From: Acidobacteriota bacterium
Lineage (GTDB): Bacteria > Acidobacteriota > Vicinamibacteria > Vicinamibacterales > Vicinamibacteraceae
Assembly: GCA_020845575.1 (NCBI GenBank)
Contig: JADLFL010000039.1
Span: 1 to 47,324 of the forward strand
Direction: 5' to 3'
DNA length: 47,324 nt
Of the stretch, positions 43,301-47,324 are shown piece after piece. A model generated the notes under the pieces. It saw only the letters and a program-made list of their open reading frames with translations, had not been told where the DNA came from and did not search any database. Every line of letters begins with the position of its first letter. The first letter of the stretch is position 1. The translations under genes were made by a program, and so were the position numbers.

Positions 43301-43696
43301 GAGGGCCGCTTCCGTGGTGACGGTCACCGATTCGGTGAGCGCACCCACTTCAAGGCGCGCCACAACGCGAACCGAGTCGTTCTGCGACACCGGAACCCCG
43401 GTCTGCACGTACTCCTTGAAGCCCTGGAGGGAGGCCCTCAGCGTGTAGGTGCCGGGCTGCAGGTTGCGGATCGCGTACGAGCCGGTCTCATCGGTGACGG
43501 CGTTCACCTCGAGGCCCGTGCCCTGGTTGACGACCGTCACGGTGGCGCCGGGAATGGCGGCGCCCGAGTCATCGACGACGGTACCAGCGATGGTGCCGTA
43601 CAGCGCTTGCGCCGACGCACTCGCCGGAACCAGCGCCAGCGCCGCCGCCAACGCGACGGCCAAGCATCTGCCTAGAAGGGTTCGAACAGGGGTCAC
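40400..43696 (-). CDS. Oar-like TonB-dependent receptor, inverted paralogue B
   Basis: A 1098-residue receptor with the same domain order as paralogue A. It has a signal peptide (RCLAVALAAALALVPASASAQ), a regulatory domain starting YGTIAGTVVDDSGAAIPG, a plug containing QYRNYQALMNLVPGATPVNV, and a barrel ending LGARFQF. Differences from A are scattered and mostly conservative, with small gaps around residues 330-380 and in the loops near 600-700. Such long receptors usually have different loops for different ligands; here the loops differ little, so the ligands may be related. The GTG start has GGAGG 6 bases upstream, as paralogue A does. The 299-base divergent promoter region upstream holds a pair of direct repeats, and a strong terminator follows. 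Confidence 0.93.
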   Translation of the reverse strand: MTPVRTLLGRCLAVALAAALALVPASASAQALYGTIAGTVVDDSGAAIPGATVTVVNQGTGLEVNAVTDETGSYAIRNLQPGTYTLRASLQGFKEYVQTGVPVSQNDSVRVVARLEVGALTESVTVTTEAALLKTDKADVSVNLKPAEVVNLPLNQYRNYQALMNLVPGATPVNVQNAQTDTPGRALTTNVNGTNRNNNVTRIDGAASINVWLPHHAAYIAPAETVETVNISTNSFDASQGMTGGAAVSVVTKSGTNELKGSAFYFRNDSKWNARQNYFSANKNPKGSLDIMGATVGGPIKKNALFFFGGYERNLEKNSRIDTLTVPTARMRQGDFSEVAANIASFRLYDPNTGDPVTGAGRTVYANNQIPANQISPIAQKIQANYPLPNVPGTNGGLQNNYEVARFPVADRHNFDTKFNWNRSAQNQLWGKYSRMDAEVEEGYFQPFESGLVGDTTQQVISFGQTYTLTPTLIWDATFGISKMDQNVIGPDFGTNYGLTEFGIPGTNSAGTSGPGSSDPLRYSGFPRFNIGLEGIGNSNTWTPVWRKEASYTFSTNVTKVAGRHEFRAGFDYIRMQLNHWQPEDQNPRGTFDFGNQTGTTGYASNAWNTYAGFLLGRVSGFGKSVQFMEMSARENQFGVYLNDRWQVNDKLTLNYGLRYEYYPLMSRESAGLEQLDLNTWTVSMGGLGNVPKDNGISVSKSLFAPRIGAAYRINDDTVLRAGFGRTFNPMPWSRPLRGWYPYTIAYSNSTNVPYLPFTTLANGLPAAPSPDTSTGIVPLPRGVNMRWAEPNNVDRGTTDSWNIFIERRLPMDLALGVGYVGTATNNGYADRNLNWAESGGNANRQYFTQAGTANVLSWGARTKGRYHSLQVALNRPFKNGLLLKGAYTFSKALNETDDDGWATLSWNQESQLSRNYARAGYDRPHILQLGFVYELPFARESSGALAQIVKNWQINGIGSIVSGSPFTVGGDNAALNQQAGLQTINVSGELSPVGTAGPNDRWYDITQFSQPGNAWGNSGRNAFRGPANWNLDFSLFRTFPFGRYRVEFRAEASNVFNHAQWGNPVTGFTDPNFMRIRTFGYPGRPPRRVQLGARFQF

Positions 43697-43995
43697 TCAC
43701 TACCTCCGAAAAATTGGGGTTAGAACAGACAGCACTGTCGCATTCTGCAACATTCGAGCCACGCTATCGCAATCCTTCTGCAACGATTCGCTGACCTGCA
43801 CAACTCCTTTACCTTGGGGTAGTTGTGGAGGGTACTCCGGGTAGTGGAAACAGGTGATGCCGCCTCTCCGCCTCAACAGCGGCCCGAATCTCCAGAGAAT
43901 TGGACCTTTGGCATTCAGAAACTTGGAGTGGACGCGAGGGACGCGTGGGCCGGCGTCCCGGCGTATAGTGGCGGGCAGGACAACTGGAGGCTCTC
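43697..43995. other. divergent intergenic region between receptor B and the DUF411 gene
   Basis: 299 bases without a recognisable gene. Besides the direct repeats it shows a TGGAGG ribosome site (43985-43990) for DUF411 and lower GC content than flanking genes. Confidence 0.6.
43743..43784. promoter_or_regulatory. pair of TTCTGCAAC direct repeats upstream of receptor B
   Basis: TTCTGCAAC occurs at 43743-43751 and 43776-43784, 33 bases apart (about three helical turns), within the divergent promoter region. It could be a tandem regulator site. Confidence 0.4.
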
Positions 43996-44457
43996 TTGAC
44001 TCGAACGTTCATCGCGCGCGTGAGTGGCGCGCTCGTGACAGCACTCACCGTGGCCGGCGTGGCCGTGACCGCGCAGACGACACCGACCCTGCCGACCGTG
44101 CTGGTCTACAAGACGCCCACGTGCGGCTGCTGCACCAAGTGGGTCGAGCACCTGCAGGCCGCCGGCTTCACCGTGGAGACGCAGCACCGCGACGACCTGA
44201 CGCCCATCCGTCAGGCCAACAAGGTGCCGGCGACCGCCACGTCGTGCCACACGGCGCTCGTGGGCTCGTACGTCGTGGAAGGCCACGTTCCGGCCGCCGA
44301 CGTGAAACGCCTGCTCGCCGAGAAGCCGAAGGTGAAGGGGATCGCCGTTCCCGGCATGCCGATCGGCTCACCCGGCATGGAAGGCGGCACGCCGCAGAAG
44401 TACAACACCCTGAGCTTCACCGAAGACGGCAAGACCAGCGTGTTCGCGAGCCATTGA
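43996..44457 (+). CDS. DUF411 metal-binding protein, exported
   Basis: A 153-residue protein with a short hydrophobic N-terminus (ARVSGALVTALTVAGVAVTAQ), a probable signal peptide. The DUF411 core has YKTPTCGCCTKWVEHL with Cys43, Cys45 and Cys46, then TSCHTALVGSYVVEGHVPAA with Cys84-His85, and IAVPGMPIGSPGMEGG. Such proteins are often found near copper-resistance genes and are thought to bind metal. No copper genes are adjacent here. The start is a TTG at 43996, preferred because TGGAGG is 5 bases upstream and no other start lies in the signal region. Confidence 0.86.
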   Translation: MTRTFIARVSGALVTALTVAGVAVTAQTTPTLPTVLVYKTPTCGCCTKWVEHLQAAGFTVETQHRDDLTPIRQANKVPATATSCHTALVGSYVVEGHVPAADVKRLLAEKPKVKGIAVPGMPIGSPGMEGGTPQKYNTLSFTEDGKTSVFASH

Positions 44458-44465
44458 GGAATGAG

Positions 44466-44499
44466 GTAGGGTCGGCCGGTCTCGGAGAGCCGGCCCTAC
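44466..44499. repeat. GTAGGG...CCCTAC palindrome between convergent genes
   Basis: GTAGGGTCGGCCGG, TCTCGGAGAG, CCGGCCCTAC forms a long imperfect hairpin 8 bases after the DUF411 stop and 5 bases before the convergent isomerase stop. It may serve as a bidirectional 3' end. Confidence 0.7.
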
Positions 44500-44504
44500 C
44501 CCCA

Positions 44505-45485
44505 CTACTGACCGTACGCGGCGCGCAGTTGGGCGATGGCCTTCGGGACGGCGGTTTCGGCCGGGGCCTTGCCTTCGAACTCCAGCGACACGTAGCCACG
44601 ATAGTTCTGCGCGGCGAGGATCGTCGCGATGCGCGCGTTGTCGATGTCGAGTGAGTACCACTCGCCGCCGCCCTCGTAGGCCTTGGCCTGCACGAAGACC
44701 GCCCTGGGCGCGATCGTCTCGAACTGCTCGTACTGGTTCTCGAGGAAGTTGCCCGTGTCGGCCAGCACGCCGAGCCACGGCGAGTTCACCGCGTTGACGA
44801 TGCGCATGAGGCCTTCGGCGGTGCGCGCCAGCCCCCAGTGGTTCTCGAGCGCGAGCAGCACGCCGAGCTTCTCGGCTGTCGGCAGCAGCTTCTCGATCGA
44901 CGAGATGCACCACTCGAAGCCCTGATCTTCGGTCACGCCGGGCAGGATCGGCTCGATACCCTTGTTGGCCATCAGGTCGTCGAACGACCTGGTCGTGTTC
45001 CACCGACCCGTGTTGAGGCGCAGGCACGGGATGCCCATCGCATGCGCGAGTTCCATGCAGTGGACCGTGTGGTCGATGTTCTTCTGGCGCTCCGCGGCGT
45101 CGGGGTACACGAAACCCTGATGGATCGACAGCGCAATGAGGTCGATGCCGTTCACGAACGCGTGCTTCTTCAACCCCTGCAGGTACGCGTTGTCCTCCCC
45201 CTTCATCTGGCGATGAAGGATGTCCACGCCTTCGACGCCGATCGACGCGGCGTGATCGATCACCTTCTCGATCGGATACGGGTCGTCCTGCGGGCGGAAG
45301 TGCCAGTACGAGTACGACGACACGCCGAACTTCACGCGACTGCCGGCCGGTCGCGCGGCAGGAGGAGCCGCAGCCTGCGTCGCAGCCTTGGCGTCGGTGC
45401 TGCCCGTGCCCTGCGTACAGGCGGACACGGCGGGAAGAGCAGCCGCCACGGCGGCGGTGGTCAGGAGATCGCGTCGGGAGAGCAT
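44505..45485 (-). CDS. Tat-exported sugar phosphate isomerase/epimerase-like lipoprotein
   Basis: A 326-residue TIM-barrel protein of the AP endonuclease 2/xylose isomerase-like superfamily. The N-terminus MLSRRDLL has a twin-arginine motif and is followed by AAALPAVSAC with a lipobox Cys at 23, so it is probably a lipoprotein exported folded. The barrel shows FGVSSYSYWHFRPQDDPYP, GVEGVDILH, IDLIALSIHQGF, GIPCLRLNTGRW, LGVLLALENHWG, WLGVLADTGNF and YVSLEFEGKAPAE; the E, D, H and E residues would bind a metal. Many similar secreted proteins occur in planctomycetes and acidobacteria and are linked to sugar catabolism. TAGAAT lies 6 bases upstream of the ATG, preceded by heptamer repeats. Confidence 0.84.
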   Translation of the reverse strand: MLSRRDLLTTAAVAAALPAVSACTQGTGSTDAKAATQAAAPPAARPAGSRVKFGVSSYSYWHFRPQDDPYPIEKVIDHAASIGVEGVDILHRQMKGEDNAYLQGLKKHAFVNGIDLIALSIHQGFVYPDAAERQKNIDHTVHCMELAHAMGIPCLRLNTGRWNTTRSFDDLMANKGIEPILPGVTEDQGFEWCISSIEKLLPTAEKLGVLLALENHWGLARTAEGLMRIVNAVNSPWLGVLADTGNFLENQYEQFETIAPRAVFVQAKAYEGGGEWYSLDIDNARIATILAAQNYRGYVSLEFEGKAPAETAVPKAIAQLRAAYGQ

Positions 45486-45491
45486 GGGGGG

Positions 45492-45497
45492 ATTCTA
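45492..45497 (-). promoter_or_regulatory. candidate -10 box of the isomerase gene
   Basis: TAGAAT, read leftward, then CCCCCC and the ATG at 45485. The same layout, TANAAT plus a C-run plus start codon, occurs at 4678-4691. The left arm of the heptamer element ends 7 bases upstream. Confidence 0.5.
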
Positions 45498-45504
45498 CAA
45501 CTGC

Positions 45505-45630
45505 CCGGCAACCGGCAACGGGCAACCGGCAACCGCTAGGACAGAACGGTTGTAGGGGCGACCCTACGAGACGTGACGTGGAAGTGGTTCCGGTCTACCC
45601 GGTTGCCGGTTGCCCGTTGCCGGTTGCCGG
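45505..45630. repeat. miniature element with perfect 31-bp heptamer terminal inverted repeats
   Basis: The 31 bases 45505-45535 (units CGGCAAC, CGGCAAC, GGGCAAC, CGGCAAC) are the exact reverse complement of 45600-45630, including the odd third unit. The 64-base core contains GTAGGG, GCGA, CCCTAC at 45552-45567. The right arm lies inside the last codons of the cysteine desulfurase gene, and the left arm abuts the isomerase promoter. No target-site duplication is obvious. Confidence 0.9.
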
Positions 45631-46763
45631 ACGACTGTATCGACGCGGGCGATCACGGCGTCGATGTCCGCGGCGCTCGTCGGGCGGCCGACGCTGATGC
45701 GGAGGTTGGTGAGGCCGGGGGCGCGGCCGATGGCGGTGAGGACGTGCGACGCTTCGCCGCTGGCGCTCGTACAGGCCGAGCTCGTCGAGACGCACACCTC
45801 GTCGCCCAGCGCCGCGAGCAGCGCATCCCCCGGGGGGCCGGCGAGACTCACGTTCAGGTTGTTGGGGAGGCGACGCTCGGGTTCCGCGATTGGGTCGGGG
45901 CCATTCAGCAGGATGGCGGGAAACGCGTCTCGGAGCGCGAGCCACAGCCGATCGCGCAGCGCACGCTGTGTCCGGCGATCGGCCTCGAGATCCTCCCTGG
46001 CCAGCACGATGGCTTCCGCGAGACCGACGATGCCGGGCACGTTGAGCGTGCCGCTGCGCAGCCCCCCCTCGTGCCCGCCGCCGTCGAGGAGCGGCGTGAG
46101 TCGACACGGCGTCCGCACGTAGAGCGCGCCCACGCCCTTCGGGCCGTACATCTTGTGCCCGCTCATCGACAGCAGATCCACCTGCATCGCCTGCACGTCC
46201 ACGGGCACCTTGCCGAACGACTGCGTCGCGTCGGTGTGCAGCAGCACGCCGCGCGCGCGGCACAGCGCGCCCAGCGCCGCGATGTCGTGGAGCACGCCGA
46301 TCTCGTTGTTGGCGTGCATCAGCGACACCAGCGCCGTGTCCGGACGCAACGCGGCTTCGACGGCTCCGACCGACAACGTCCCGTCGGCGTCGACAGGCAG
46401 AAACGTGACGTCGTATCCACCGTCGCGCAGGGCCTTGCACGCGTTGAGCACGCACTTGTGCTCGGTGGCCGCCGTGACCACGTGGCGCCCGCCCGGCGCG
46501 CACGCCGTGCCCAGCACGCCCTTGAGCGCCAAGTTGTTCGATTCGGTGGATCCCGACGTGAACACGATCTCCGATGGCGACTCGGCGTTGAGCGCCGCGG
46601 CAATCCGCTGCCTCGCCCGTTCGGTGGCCGCGCGCGCTTCCAGCCCGACGCGATGACTGGTGCTCGCCGGGTTGCCGAACACCTCCATGAAATACGGCGT
46701 CATGGCCGCGAACACGCGGGGGTCGACGGGCGTTGTCGCGTGGTAGTCGAGGTAGATGGGCAC
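45564..46763 (-). CDS. cysteine desulfurase (NifS/IscS type)
   Basis: A 399-residue PLP enzyme that takes sulfur from cysteine as a protein persulfide for iron-sulfur clusters or thiolated tRNA. The order of motifs is standard: IYLDYHATTPVDPRV, TSGSTESNNLALKG, ATEHKCVLNA (His102), LLHTDATQSFGK (Asp178), MSGHKMYGPKG (PLP Lys204) and VSTSSACTSASGE (active Cys331). The length of the C-terminal loop fits the IscS/NifS type. The GTG at 46763 is used because the family begins here. About 21 residues at the end (after VDTVV) are encoded by the inverted-repeat element, with the stop codon in its core. No iscU or similar gene is adjacent. Confidence 0.92.
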   Translation of the reverse strand: MPIYLDYHATTPVDPRVFAAMTPYFMEVFGNPASTSHRVGLEARAATERARQRIAAALNAESPSEIVFTSGSTESNNLALKGVLGTACAPGGRHVVTAATEHKCVLNACKALRDGGYDVTFLPVDADGTLSVGAVEAALRPDTALVSLMHANNEIGVLHDIAALGALCRARGVLLHTDATQSFGKVPVDVQAMQVDLLSMSGHKMYGPKGVGALYVRTPCRLTPLLDGGGHEGGLRSGTLNVPGIVGLAEAIVLAREDLEADRRTQRALRDRLWLALRDAFPAILLNGPDPIAEPERRLPNNLNVSLAGPPGDALLAALGDEVCVSTSSACTSASGEASHVLTAIGRAPGLTNLRISVGRPTSAADIDAVIARVDTVVRQPATGNRQPGRPEPLPRHVS

Positions 46764-46830
46764 GGCAAGTCCGTCTCGGATTGTCCTACACCCGTGAAGG
46801 CACGGCAAAGGCGAAGCGAGACATACGCGG

Positions 46831-47214
46831 CTACGCCACGTAGCGGCGCACCAGCCGTTCGAGCGTCTGCGCGGGGTCGTCGCACACGCCCGTGTGAGCG
46901 GGCGAGGTCTGAATCACCGTGCTGCGTGGTGCCGTCAGCCAATGAAAACGCTGGCGCGGCGGGAGCGCTCCGATCGGTCCGGCCTCGTCGCCCCCGCGAC
47001 AGACGGCCTCGAACGACGCGAGGTGGCGACAGACGATGTCGAGGTCGAGCGCCGGAGCGAACGCACCGAGGCGTGCGCGATCGACGCTGATCAGGGCCTC
47101 AAGGAACCGGTGGTCGGGGCACGACAGCACCACACCGACGTTGAGGAACTCCTCGCGGTCCACCCGGGGCACGACGCGGATCACGGCGTAGTCATACGCG
47201 TGGCCGCTGCGCAC
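46831..47214 (-). CDS. DUF3037 protein
   Basis: A 127-residue protein that fits DUF3037 well: YDYAVIRVVPRVDREEFLNV, GVVLSCPDHRFLEALI, FEAVCRGGDEAGPIGALPPR and RFHWLTAPRSTVIQTSPAHT. The family has no assigned reaction. The start is a GTG at 47214 with GGAGGAGG 6 bases upstream; the frame further upstream lacks any family similarity. It overlaps the end of the HipA-like kinase gene by 23 bases. This gene pair is a recurring one, which suggests the two products work together. Confidence 0.85.
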   Translation of the reverse strand: MRSGHAYDYAVIRVVPRVDREEFLNVGVVLSCPDHRFLEALISVDRARLGAFAPALDLDIVCRHLASFEAVCRGGDEAGPIGALPPRQRFHWLTAPRSTVIQTSPAHTGVCDDPAQTLERLVRRYVA

Positions 47215-47324
47215 GGATCGCCTCCTCCACGAATGCGCGCGCCCCTTGCACGCGTGCCAGCAGGTAGACCACATACGCGGCGCGTGCCCCCACCGGGTCG
47301 TCGCCCAGCCACGCATCAGGCACC
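47192..47324 (-). CDS. C-terminal end of a HipA-like kinase family protein (partial)
   Basis: Reading leftward from the window edge, 43 codons end in TGA at 47192-47194: VPDAWLGDDPVGARAAYVVY, then LLARVQGARAFVEEA, then RAQRPRV. The ending and the neighbouring DUF3037 gene fit the HipA-like kinase/DUF3037 gene pair. Only this tail is visible, so the identification rests on context plus this short stretch. Confidence 0.5.
   Translation of the reverse strand, partial: VPDAWLGDDPVGARAAYVVYLLARVQGARAFVEEAIRAQRPRV

Noticed and set aside
45505..45630. CRISPR array
   Set aside because: The repeats are 7 bases long without spacers and are arranged as inverted arms; there are no cas genes.

Overview
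The window reads as chromosomal DNA of a GC-rich, Gram-negative bacterium, most likely an acidobacterium of the Vicinamibacteria type. This is inference from gene content: a BamA-type outer-membrane assembly protein, three large Oar-like TonB-dependent receptors (about 1050-1100 aa, each with an N-terminal carboxypeptidase-regulatory domain) plus a shorter receptor, a PIG-L deacetylase with a NEW3-like tail, a KGG protein and a DUF411 protein. I see no tRNA, rRNA, transposase, integrase, phage module or CRISPR array. Coding density is high, and only three of the gaps between genes exceed 200 bases, none reaching 300.

Layout. 1-3.4 kb: C-terminally truncated BamA/TamA-like gene, KGG stress protein, DHA2-type efflux pump, YggX-like iron-trafficking protein. 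3.4-9.0 kb: a degenerate ATP-grasp protein, an NAD-dependent epimerase and an Oar-like receptor. 9.2-13.4 kb: proton-coupled peptide transporter, diverging from PEP carboxylase. 13.4-18.8 kb: alpha/beta hydrolase, YfcE-like phosphoesterase, and a leftward pgi-zwf-pgl operon for the entry to the oxidative pentose phosphate pathway. 18.8-24.3 kb: stand-alone LigD-type 3'-phosphoesterase coupled to a PHP-domain protein, QueD/PTPS-like enzyme, a TonB-dependent receptor and a Trm112-like protein. 24.3-29.3 kb: PIG-L protein, then metY-metX for homocysteine synthesis by direct sulfhydrylation. 29.4-31.6 kb: divergent two-component system. 31.8-35.2 kb: glycosyltransferase diverging from a sugar nucleotidyltransferase plus anomeric-sugar-kinase-like pair. 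35.3-43.7 kb: two closely similar Oar-like receptors in inverted orientation around an ATPase_2/DUF234 gene. 44-47.3 kb: DUF411 protein, Tat-targeted sugar isomerase-like lipoprotein, cysteine desulfurase, DUF3037 protein and the end of a HipA-like kinase gene.

The most unusual signal is not a gene. Several intergenic spaces hold short structured repeats. One class is a miniature element with terminal inverted repeats made of a 7-base unit (CGGCAAC/GTTGCCG) around a small palindromic core; the copy at 45505-45630 has perfect 31-bp ends. Others are GC-rich palindromes (GTAGGG...CCCTAC and GGGCCGGGC..GCCCGGCCC). Copies sit directly upstream of -10-like boxes, form a terminator, and supply coding sequence for the start of zwf and the end of the cysteine desulfurase. 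A second genome-wide-looking feature is a TANNNT hexamer ending 6-9 bases before the start codon of about ten genes that lack a Shine-Dalgarno sequence, which suggests leaderless mRNAs. The receptors, the peptide transporter and the KGG gene instead have clear GGAGG-like sites.
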